This document shows positions 1-5,547 of a stretch of 5,547 bases of DNA, piece by piece. The notes under the pieces are model-generated. The model made no database searches and had not been told where the DNA came from. It saw only the letters and a list, made by a program, of their open reading frames with translations. The stretch is taken from positions 1 to 5,547 of the forward strand of contig JAJRAL010000073.1 of the NCBI GenBank assembly GCA_028679935.1. The letters are read 5' to 3'. Within the stretch, counting starts at the first letter, position 1, and every line of letters begins with the position of its first letter. The position numbers were made by a program, and so were the translations under genes. Source of the stretch: Methanomassiliicoccales archaeon. Lineage in GTDB: Archaea; Thermoplasmatota; Thermoplasmata; Methanomassiliicoccales; UBA472.

Positions 1-128
1 GCATAGAGAGGTACGATAGGACGAAGGCGCCGACGGTGAAGCAGATGATCGAGCGCAAGGTCATGATCGACTACGCCACGTACGCCAAGTATCGCGGCAA
101 GATCAAGCTCAAGGAGGATGCGGCATGA
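1..128 (+). CDS. Hydroxymethylglutaryl-CoA synthase, C-terminal end only (5' truncated by window edge)
   Basis: Reading in the frame that starts at base 3, 41 codons run to a TGA at 126-128. The translated tail contains [15 protein letters not shown]. This resembles the conserved end of archaeal HMG-CoA synthases, where an 'IDYA.Y.K.R.K' stretch closes the protein. The enzyme condenses acetyl-CoA with acetoacetyl-CoA to give HMG-CoA for the mevalonate pathway that supplies archaeal isoprenoid lipids, and it acts in the cytosol. The catalytic Cys/His/Glu residues lie upstream and cannot be checked. The stop overlaps the start of the next gene in an ATGA, so the two are translationally coupled. 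The assignment rests on a short tail plus the thiolase-DUF35 neighbourhood, which is the standard archaeal arrangement. A paralogue of the same family acting on another acyl-CoA cannot be excluded. Confidence 0.8.
   Translation, partial: IERYDRTKAPTVKQMIERKVMIDYATYAKYRGKIKLKEDAA
113..118 (+). promoter_or_regulatory. Shine-Dalgarno site for the thiolase homologue
   Basis: GGAGGA lies 6 bases before the ATG at 125, inside the last codons of the upstream gene. It supports the start at 125 over an out-of-frame ATG at 118, which falls within the site itself. Confidence 0.7.
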
Positions 129-1291
129 GGGACGTGGCCGTGATCGGCGTAGGGGACACGAAGTTCGGCGAGCTCTGGGACCTTTCGTTCAGGGACATAG
201 GCATCCAGGCGGGGCTGGCGGCGGTCTACGACGCGAACCTTGCGGCGGAGGAGATCGAGGCGCTTTACGTCGGCAACATGTCCGCGGGGCGCTTCATCGA
301 GCAGGAGCACGTATCCGCCCTGATAGCCGACTACTCGGGCATAGCGAGGGACCATATCCCGGCGACGAGGGTCGAGGCGGCCGGAGCGTCGGGCGGTCTG
401 GCGCTGAGGCAGGCGTACCTCGCCGTCGCATCAGGGATATCGGACATTGTCGTCGCCGGCGGCGCGGAGAAGATGACCGACGTCGGCGACGTCGAGGCGG
501 CGGAGATACAGAGCTCTGCGGCGGACCAGCAGTGGGAGGTGACGTTCGGGGCCACGTTCCCGTCGCTGCACGCGATGATCGCGCGGAGGCACATGCACGA
601 CTTCGGGACGACGAGGGAGCAGCTCGCCTCGGTCGCGGTGAAGAACCACAAGCACGGCTCTCTCAACCCGAAGGCGCAGTTCCAGAGGGAGATCGACCTG
701 AATACCGTGCTCCGTTCTCCGCTGGTCGCGGACCCGCTGAGGGTCTTCGACTGCGCCCCGTTCTCGGACGGGGCCGCGGCGGTGGTCCTGTGCGCCATGG
801 AGAAGGCGCGCAAGTACACCGACAAGCCGATCAGGATCAAGGCGTCGGCCCAGGCATCGGACACTCTCGCTCTGCACGCCCGCTCGGACATAACCTCGTT
901 CGAGGCGACCAAGGCCGCGGCGAGGAGGGCGTACAAGATGGCGGGCCTCGGGCCGAAGGACGTCCAGGTGGTCGAGGTGCACGACAACTTCACGATATCC
1001 GAGGTGCTGGCGATCGAGGACCTGGGGTTCTTCGAGAAGGGCCAGGGGGCGAAGGCGACTGCGGACGGGCAGACGACCATCGGCGGCAAGATCGCCGTGA
1101 ACACCTCCGGCGGGCTCAAGGCAAGGGGCGATCCGATCGGGGCGACCGGCATCGCTCAGGTCGTCGAGATCGTGACCCAGCTCAGGGGCACGGCGGGCAA
1201 GCGGCAGGTCGCCGGCGCGAGGGTCGGCCTGGCGCAGAACGTCGGCGGCACTGGCGCGACCAGCGTCGTCCACATCCTGGAGGTGGCCTGA
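125..1291 (+). CDS. Archaeal SCP2-type thiolase homologue (acetyl-CoA acetyltransferase family) with altered catalytic residues
   Basis: The 388-residue product has the full length and fold landmarks of archaeal acetoacetyl-CoA thiolases. They are an N-terminal [13 protein letters not shown], a GNMSAGRF stretch, the RVEAA.ASGG active-site loop (about residues 82-91), [15 protein letters not shown] (284-289), [17 protein letters not shown] (326-342) and a C-terminal QNVGGTGAT (371-379). The family normally joins two acetyl-CoA into acetoacetyl-CoA. In archaea it sits in a complex with HMG-CoA synthase and a DUF35 protein, and both gene neighbours are present here. What is odd is seen directly: the CxS nucleophile Cys is Gly87 (codon GGA at 383-385), the HDCF Cys is Asn288, and the GHP-loop His is Asp336. 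His286 is kept. The reading frame is intact and the gene is embedded in the operon, so this does not look like a decaying pseudogene. It may be a non-catalytic subunit or an enzyme with different chemistry. The ATG start is supported by GGAGGA 6 bases upstream and by the normal N-terminus. Family assignment is firm; thiolase activity is doubtful. Confidence 0.9.
   Translation: MRDVAVIGVGDTKFGELWDLSFRDIGIQAGLAAVYDANLAAEEIEALYVGNMSAGRFIEQEHVSALIADYSGIARDHIPATRVEAAGASGGLALRQAYLAVASGISDIVVAGGAEKMTDVGDVEAAEIQSSAADQQWEVTFGATFPSLHAMIARRHMHDFGTTREQLASVAVKNHKHGSLNPKAQFQREIDLNTVLRSPLVADPLRVFDCAPFSDGAAAVVLCAMEKARKYTDKPIRIKASAQASDTLALHARSDITSFEATKAAARRAYKMAGLGPKDVQVVEVHDNFTISEVLAIEDLGFFEKGQGAKATADGQTTIGGKIAVNTSGGLKARGDPIGATGIAQVVEIVTQLRGTAGKRQVAGARVGLAQNVGGTGATSVVHILEVA
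1279..1285 (+). promoter_or_regulatory. Shine-Dalgarno site for the DUF35 gene
   Basis: GGAGGTG lies 5 bases before the ATG at 1291, within the last codons of the thiolase homologue. It fixes the start of the short downstream gene and suggests coupled translation across the TGATG overlap. Confidence 0.75.
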
Positions 1292-1698
1292 TGGCGACCG
1301 CGAGGTACTGGAGGGAGAACCCTTCCAGATACAACCTGGCCGCCTCGAAGTGCGGCGTCTGTGGCAAGGTCTTCTTCCCGCCGCGCGGGGTGTGCTCGGT
1401 CTGCCACCGCAAATCCATCGGGAAGATGCAGCCGTTGCAGCTGAGCGGGAACGGCGAGGTGTTCTCGTATACGGTGGTGCACGATGCGCCGAGCCAATTC
1501 GAGATGCTCAAGCCGTACGTGATGGTCATGGTGAAGATGGACGAGGGGACGATGCTGACCTCCCAGCTCATCGATTGCGACCCGAAGGAAGTGAAGATCG
1601 GGATGCGCGTCAGGACGGCCTTCCGGCGCGTCGGCGAGGACGGCCAGGCGGGCGTCATCTACTATGGGTACAAGTTCGCCCCGGCGGACAGCGTATGA
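1291..1698 (+). CDS. DUF35 zinc-ribbon/OB-fold acyl-CoA-associated protein, bridging subunit of the thiolase/HMG-CoA synthase complex
   Basis: The product has 135 residues, the usual size for the archaeal family. Residues 1-20 carry the RYWRENPSRYNL helix typical of the group. A rubredoxin-like zinc ribbon follows, with Cys21-x2-Cys24 (CGVCGK) and Cys35-x2-Cys38 (CSVCH), all four ligands intact. Residues about 48-135 form the OB-fold part, with the landmarks GNGEVFSYTVVH, an IDCDPKEVKIGM segment, and the closing GVIYYGYKFAP. In methanogens the homologue holds thiolase and HMG-CoA synthase together and contributes to a shared CoA-binding site. The gene overlaps the thiolase homologue by one base (TGATG), which fits equimolar production. 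DUF35 proteins also partner thiolase-fold retro-aldolases in bacterial steroid side-chain degradation, which matters because the thiolase here lacks its catalytic residues. A longer reading frame open from position 118 merely runs through the thiolase gene out of frame. The real start is the ATG at 1291. Confidence 0.93.
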   Translation: MATARYWRENPSRYNLAASKCGVCGKVFFPPRGVCSVCHRKSIGKMQPLQLSGNGEVFSYTVVHDAPSQFEMLKPYVMVMVKMDEGTMLTSQLIDCDPKEVKIGMRVRTAFRRVGEDGQAGVIYYGYKFAPADSV

Positions 1699-1710
1699 GC
1701 GTGGCCTGAA

Positions 1711-1720
1711 CCATTAAGAG
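1711..1720 (+). promoter_or_regulatory. Possible weak TATA-like element for the ammonia-lyase gene
   Basis: The 52-base gap between the DUF35 stop and the lyase ATG contains one AT-rich patch, CATTAAGAG, followed by CCGAAAACT. Its centre (about 1716) would place an archaeal transcription start near 1742, some 9 bases before the ATG at 1751. That would give a nearly leaderless mRNA and agrees with the absence of a Shine-Dalgarno site there. The match to an archaeal TATA box is poor, and read-through from the upstream operon is an equally good explanation. Confidence 0.25.
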
Positions 1721-1750
1721 CCGAAAACTCGGTTGCTCGGACGTGGTCGA

Positions 1751-3268
1751 ATGAAGGTTCAGGTCGACGGCCGCTCGCTGAGCTTGGCGGACGTTGAGGC
1801 GGTCGCCAAGCACGGGACGAAAGCAGCACTGTCCAGGGATGCCGCGAAGAATATCCGCGACGGCAGGAAGGCACTCGAGGCGATCATAGACGAGGGCAAG
1901 GTCGCGTACGGTGTGAACACCGGCGTCGGCGAGCTGAGGACCGTCTGCATCCCGCCGTCCGACCTGAGGGAGCTCCAGACGAACCTGATACGCTCGACCG
2001 CCTGCGGCGTCGGCGAGCCTCTTCCGACGGACGTCGTCCGGGCGATGATGCTCCTGCGCGCGAACGCCCTCAGCTCCGGTCTCTCCGGGGTCAGGGAGGA
2101 GCTCGTGCGATTGCTGATCGACATGCTCAACGCCGGCGTGGTGCCGATCGTCCCGAGCCGCGGTTCCGTTGGCTCGAGCGGCGACCTCGTCCCTCTGGCG
2201 CACATGTCGCTGCCCTTGATAGGGGAGGGCGAGGCCTACCTCAAGGGCAAGAGGATGGAGGGAGGGGCGGCGCTCCGCGCCGCTCGTCTCGCTCCGTTGG
2301 TCCTCGAGGCGAAGGAGGGCCTGGCGTTGATAAACGGAACGCAGATGATGACGGCGATCGGCTGCCTGGGCCTGCAGGAGGCGGATCGACTGGTCGACGC
2401 TTCGATCGCATCGGTGGCGATGGCCGTCGACGCTCTGAAGGGCACGCCCCACGTCTTCGACGAGCGCCTCTTCCGGGCGCGTCCGCACCCGGGGGCGGTC
2501 GAGGTCGCGAAGAGGATGAGGAGGATGCTCTCCGGAAGCGAGATCGCCGCCTCCCACGCGGACTGCCACGAGGTCCAGGATGCCTATACCCTGAGATGCG
2601 CTCCGCAGGTCATCGGCGCATGCATCGATTCCCTCGCCTTCGCGCGAGAGGTCATCGCGAGGGAGGTGAACAGCGTCACCGACAACCCCCTCGTCTTCGA
2701 CGGTGAGGTGGTCTCCGGTGGCAACTTCCACGGGCAGCCGGTCGCGATGGCGCTCGACCAGGCCTGCCTGGCGCTGCACGTCCTAGCCGCCTTCTCAGAG
2801 AGAAGGACGGCCAGGCTGCTAGACGGCAAGCTTAGCCACCTTCCCGATTTCCTCGTCGAGTCGGAAGGCCTCGAGTCCGGGATGATGATCCTTCAATACA
2901 CCGCCGCCGGGCTGGTGAGCGAGAACAAGCTCCTCTCCTCCCCGGCGTCAGCGGACTCGCTCCCCACCAGCGCGAACCAGGAGGACTACAACTCGATGGG
3001 CTCGGTGTCCGCCCTGAAGCTGATGCAGGTCGTGCACAATGCGAAGAGCATCGTCGCGATCGAGCTGATCTGCGCCGCCCAGGCCCTGGACTTCCAGGAG
3101 CTGAGGCCGGGCGAGGGGGCGGATGCGGCTAGGAGGGCGGTCCGCGCTGTGGTCGATCGGCTCAAGACCGACCGACAGATGAGCGGCGACATCAAGGCCG
3201 TGGAGGACATGATAGGTGAGGATGCTTTCTCGCCGGGCAGGCTCCTGCAGAAACGAGCTCGAACGTAA
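1751..3268 (+). CDS. MIO-type aromatic amino-acid ammonia-lyase, histidine ammonia-lyase-like
   Basis: The product has 505 residues, close to the ~510 of bacterial histidine ammonia-lyase, which removes ammonia from L-histidine to give urocanate. Landmarks in order are YGVNTGVG with Tyr53, RGSVGSSGDLVPLAH with the MIO-forming tripeptide at 142-144, INGTQ with Asn195, VQDAYTLRC with Gln276/Tyr279/Arg282, VTDNPLVF, GGNFHGQP with Phe326, and PTSANQEDYNSMG with Glu411. Tyr53, the 142-144 site and Asn195 fall at the same numbers as in the Pseudomonas putida enzyme, which supports the ATG at 1751 over a TTG at 1733. Two departures stand out. The MIO triplet is Ser-Ser-Gly, not Ala-Ser-Gly. The position of His83, important for histidine binding, is Thr83 (RSTACG). 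The GFG of the Tyr loop is GVG, and ANQEDH is ANQEDY. No other histidine-degradation genes are visible nearby. I am sure of the family, moderately sure of ammonia-lyase activity, and unsure that histidine is the substrate. No Shine-Dalgarno site is evident. Confidence 0.88.
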   Translation: MKVQVDGRSLSLADVEAVAKHGTKAALSRDAAKNIRDGRKALEAIIDEGKVAYGVNTGVGELRTVCIPPSDLRELQTNLIRSTACGVGEPLPTDVVRAMMLLRANALSSGLSGVREELVRLLIDMLNAGVVPIVPSRGSVGSSGDLVPLAHMSLPLIGEGEAYLKGKRMEGGAALRAARLAPLVLEAKEGLALINGTQMMTAIGCLGLQEADRLVDASIASVAMAVDALKGTPHVFDERLFRARPHPGAVEVAKRMRRMLSGSEIAASHADCHEVQDAYTLRCAPQVIGACIDSLAFAREVIAREVNSVTDNPLVFDGEVVSGGNFHGQPVAMALDQACLALHVLAAFSERRTARLLDGKLSHLPDFLVESEGLESGMMILQYTAAGLVSENKLLSSPASADSLPTSANQEDYNSMGSVSALKLMQVVHNAKSIVAIELICAAQALDFQELRPGEGADAARRAVRAVVDRLKTDRQMSGDIKAVEDMIGEDAFSPGRLLQKRART

Positions 3269-3271
3269 CGG

Positions 3272-5547
3272 TCACTCGACGTTGACCTCGAACTCCGTTT
3301 CGAACCCGACCACGTCGTTCGAGAGGACCGGCTTGCATTCCAGGGCGAGGACGCCTTTCGCCGCACCTTTCTTCTTCGGCAGGATCTCGACGTCCACCGA
3401 CGCCTTCTCGCCGCCCCTGAGCTTCGGCAGGCATACCTCGCCGACGACCTCCAGGTCACCCTGCACCTTGACGCAGAGGTCGCGGGCCATCGCCTTACCC
3501 TCGTTGGAGAAGCGGAGCCTCGCCTTGCCCTTCTTGCCCTCGACAGGCTCCTCGAGAAACTCTATGTCGACGGCGATGTCCGGCAGGAAGTCCTCCGCGG
3601 CGCGGTCCGCCGCCTCGACCGCGGCGAACATCTTGCCCATCGCCGCCCGGTGGTCCGTGGCCTTGATCTCTTCGGCCTGGCGATAGAGCATTATGGTCTC
3701 CTTGAGCTCCAGTCCGTTCCGCTTCGCGTTCTCGATCTTCGTCTCGACCTTCGACCTCAGGTCGACGTAATCGGTCTTATCCCTCTGCGCCACACCGATC
3801 AGGCGCTTCGCCTCCGCCGCCGACTGCCAAGCGACGTCTATCTGGCCAGAACCGAGTTCCTCCCTCGCCCTGGCTATGGATTGGGTCGAGCCCGAGATGT
3901 CGAGGCCCTTCGCCGCCGCCCGAGCGATCTCCGCCTCCGTCTCCTTGATCTTCGCTCCGACGCGGTTGGTGAGGAGCACAGCGAGCTCCTGCTTCGCCTC
4001 CTCCAGCTGCCTCAGGCTCACCGGCTTGGACGTCGCCTTCGCCTCCGCGACGGTCCTCACTTTGGTGGGTCGAGCGGACCTCTCGAGCTTGATCTCGTCG
4101 CACATCGCGAGGCACTGGTCGAACTCCGCCTGCAGCCGCTTCCTCGAGTTGGCGAGCGCCTCAAGCGCCGCACCCTTAGCCCGGCGGACGTTCAGGCTAG
4201 CCGACTCGAAGTCCATCGCGGCGAGCGCCTGTGATGCCTTGTCGAGCATCTCCTCGACCCCTCTCGCGTCGGTCAGGCTGAGCTCGCTCGCCAAGCGCCG
4301 TACGTCCTCGATCTCCGCCCGCCTCCTGCCGTAGAGGTCCGCCTTGCTCCTAAGCTCGTCCCCCGCCTTCACGACGAGCGCGAACGCGTCGTAGAACGCA
4401 CCTTTGACGAAGCGGGCCTGGGCCTGCCTCGCCATCTCCTCCACGCCCTCCGTCTTCAGTCCGCCGGCCTTGGCGTCCGCTATCGTGCGGCTGAGCTCTT
4501 CCAGCGACTTGCGGGCCATCTCCTTCTGGTTCCGGACCTTGTTCAGCTCCTCCTCGAAGGAGTGGGCGATCGCCGTCGCCTCCTTGAATTTCCCCTGATC
4601 CAGGCGCGCCTCCAGCTCGGCCTTCGCGCGCATAGCCGCCTCGAGGTCCGGTCCTTCGAGGTTCTGGTTGCGGAACTCCAGTTCCAGCTTGTGGATCCTC
4701 TCCCGGACCAGGTCGGAGGCGGCATGCGAGGCCTGGTCGCCCGCCTTCTTCGACAGCTCGAGCGATATGCCATGGCGCCCCATCTTGAGGTAGCTCCTGG
4801 CCTGACGCAACAGCTCGCCGGCGGAGGTCATGTCCACGCCGAACTCCTTCGCGTCGGCGATCTCCGACTGAGCCTTCTGCAGCGCGTCCTGCGCCCGCTC
4901 GCTCAGGCTGAGCGCCTGGTCGAACTCGCTCCTGGCAAGTTCTAGAGCCCGCAGTGAATCATATACCCTCTTCTCTTGGAGCAGGGTTTCGGCCTTGGCG
5001 ACGATCTGCTCCGGAACGCTCACATCCGTCCCGGCCGCCTTCGCCTTCTCCAGATGCTCCTTGACCTTCTGGATCTCATCCTCCGTCCCCTTCCTCAGGG
5101 ATGCGTTGATGGTCCTCTCCGCTTCGCGCACCGATGCCATCGCCTCAGTGTGGCGGTGGGAGTCGAGCAGGTACTGCGCCTGCCCCACATTCGCTTCGGC
5201 GTTGGCGTGCTCGAAGCCCATGCGCTTCGCCACCGCGAGCAGGTCCCTCGCCGCCTGGATGCGGCGCGGCGCGACGAACGGCGCGGCGAGCTTCTCCGTC
5301 TCGACGAACGCCTTCGCGGTCGCCGGCCTCGCCTCCTCGTACCTTCCCTCCTCGAAGAGCGACTTCGCCGAGGCGAGCAGCTCCGATGCTTTCGAAGCAT
5401 CCAGGCCCTGCGCCTCGCTCTCCTTTATGAGCAGCCCGATCTCCGATAGCCGGTCGTAGATCTCGCGGTGGCTCTTGACCAGTTTCTCGAGGGTGATCTC
5501 GCCCTCGCGCACCAAGGAGTACGCCTTCTCCAGCTCGCCCTTCGCCA
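3272..5547 (-). CDS. Large helical-repeat (TPR-like/coiled-coil) protein with C-terminal beta-rich Ig/CARDB-like domain, N-terminus outside window
   Basis: The frame is open from the right edge of the window to a TGA at 3272-3274, giving 757 complete residues. The TTG at 5513-5515 is internal: the frame continues upstream as AKGELEKAYS, in the same helical style. Residues about 1-650 are rich in Ala, Glu, Lys and Leu. They form about ten degenerate units of 61-64 residues, each with an 'A-K-x-x-G-L-D' turn, then a helix with 'A-x-x-L-x-x-G-x-Y-x-x-A' spacing reminiscent of a TPR second half. Residues about 655-757 change character to alternating hydrophobic beta strands with an FSNEGKAMARDL segment and LPKLRGGEKASVDVEILP, resembling CARDB/NEW3-type Ig-like modules. 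No membrane segment or catalytic motif is seen in this part. It is probably a scaffold or protein-interaction protein; I do not recognise a characterised orthologue. It converges on the lyase gene, leaving 3 bases between stops, and nothing links it to the mevalonate genes. An N-terminal signal or domain may exist beyond the window. Confidence 0.85.
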   Translation of the reverse strand, partial: AKGELEKAYSLVREGEITLEKLVKSHREIYDRLSEIGLLIKESEAQGLDASKASELLASAKSLFEEGRYEEARPATAKAFVETEKLAAPFVAPRRIQAARDLLAVAKRMGFEHANAEANVGQAQYLLDSHRHTEAMASVREAERTINASLRKGTEDEIQKVKEHLEKAKAAGTDVSVPEQIVAKAETLLQEKRVYDSLRALELARSEFDQALSLSERAQDALQKAQSEIADAKEFGVDMTSAGELLRQARSYLKMGRHGISLELSKKAGDQASHAASDLVRERIHKLELEFRNQNLEGPDLEAAMRAKAELEARLDQGKFKEATAIAHSFEEELNKVRNQKEMARKSLEELSRTIADAKAGGLKTEGVEEMARQAQARFVKGAFYDAFALVVKAGDELRSKADLYGRRRAEIEDVRRLASELSLTDARGVEEMLDKASQALAAMDFESASLNVRRAKGAALEALANSRKRLQAEFDQCLAMCDEIKLERSARPTKVRTVAEAKATSKPVSLRQLEEAKQELAVLLTNRVGAKIKETEAEIARAAAKGLDISGSTQSIARAREELGSGQIDVAWQSAAEAKRLIGVAQRDKTDYVDLRSKVETKIENAKRNGLELKETIMLYRQAEEIKATDHRAAMGKMFAAVEAADRAAEDFLPDIAVDIEFLEEPVEGKKGKARLRFSNEGKAMARDLCVKVQGDLEVVGEVCLPKLRGGEKASVDVEILPKKKGAAKGVLALECKPVLSNDVVGFETEFEVNVE
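3596..5515 (-). repeat. Degenerate protein-level tandem repeat, ~63 residues (~189 bp) per unit
   Basis: Counting from the first complete codon at 5543-5545, equivalent Gly or turn positions fall at residues 47, 110, 172, 236, 298, 362, 424, 547 and 611. These are window positions about 5407, 5218, 5032, 4840, 4654, 4462, 4276, 3907 and 3715. The steps are 63, 62, 64, 62, 64, 62, 123 and 64. In eight of the nine, an Ala or Ser lies exactly 25 residues after the anchor, at the end of the 'G-x-Y-x-x-A' element; in the last it is at 24. The 123 step equals two units, and the missing unit is replaced by a basic linker. Similarity is at protein level; the DNA units have diverged. Confidence 0.75.

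Noticed and set aside
331..1152. Minus-strand open frames of 270-280 codons opposite the thiolase homologue
   Set aside because: They are antisense shadows of a conserved gene. No family motif or credible start context is present.
118..1290. Long plus-strand open frame starting at 118 that continues into the DUF35 gene, suggesting a fusion protein
   Set aside because: Its part before 1291 translates to Arg/Gly-rich low-complexity sequence and lies out of frame over the clearly conserved thiolase. Only the portion from the ATG at 1291 resembles a real protein.
125..1291. Calling the thiolase homologue a pseudogene because catalytic residues are missing
   Set aside because: The frame is uninterrupted, full length, preceded by a good Shine-Dalgarno site and coupled to both neighbours, and the non-catalytic motifs are well conserved.
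1733..1750. TTG start giving the ammonia-lyase six more residues (LGRGR before Met)
   Set aside because: Numbering from the ATG at 1751 puts Tyr53, the 142-144 triplet and Asn195 at the same positions as in P. putida HAL, and no ribosome-binding site precedes the TTG.
1655..2779. 374-codon minus-strand open frame opposite the ammonia-lyase
   Set aside because: Its translation is Arg/His/Asp-rich without motifs and mirrors the high third-position GC of the well-conserved lyase on the other strand.
3262..3283. Inverted repeat AACGT…ACGTT across the convergent junction as a bidirectional terminator
   Set aside because: The stem is only 5 bp with a 12-base loop and has no flanking T-run on either strand. 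It is expected by chance in sequence of this composition.
5513..5515. TTG as the start of the minus-strand protein
   Set aside because: The frame stays open to the window edge and the preceding residues (AKGELEKAYS) continue the helical pattern, so the gene is truncated by the window.

Overview
The window looks archaeal, GC-rich, and is densely coded with almost no intergenic DNA. The best clue is the order HMG-CoA synthase / thiolase / DUF35 zinc-ribbon OB-fold protein. This is the conserved archaeal mevalonate-entry cluster, whose products form one complex in methanogens. Heavy use of AGG for arginine and Shine-Dalgarno sites inside overlapping genes fit an archaeon. The long helical-repeat protein and an ammonia-lyase of the histidine type make me favour a Thermoplasmatota-like euryarchaeal lineage, but that is a guess from gene content.

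Layout. Positions 1-128 hold the last 41 codons of an HMG-CoA synthase (+). It overlaps a 388-codon SCP2-type thiolase homologue (125-1291, +) by 4 bases. That gene overlaps a 135-residue DUF35 protein (1291-1698, +) by 1 base. The three form a tightly coupled translational unit. After a 52-base gap comes a HAL/PAL-family MIO-type aromatic amino-acid ammonia-lyase (1751-3268, +). Converging on it, with only 3 bases between the stop codons, is a large minus-strand gene (3272-5547, its N-terminus outside the window). It encodes a helical/coiled-coil protein built from about ten units of ~63 residues, ending in a beta-rich Ig/CARDB-like domain.

How the genes work together. In the normal archaeal complex, thiolase makes acetoacetyl-CoA and HMG-CoA synthase consumes it, with the DUF35 protein bridging the two. 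Here the thiolase keeps the fold and operon position but appears to lack three catalytic residues: the nucleophilic Cys of the CxS loop is Gly87, the Cys of the HDCF loop is Asn288, and the His of the GHP loop is Asp336. It may be a non-catalytic scaffold, or an enzyme with different chemistry such as a retro-aldolase. The ammonia-lyase also departs from the textbook: its MIO-forming tripeptide reads Ser-Ser-Gly instead of Ala-Ser-Gly, and the substrate-selecting His83 of histidine ammonia-lyase is Thr. These deviations, and the regular repeat architecture of the minus-strand protein, are the points most worth following up. I see no RNA genes, CRISPR, insertion sequences or clear terminators.
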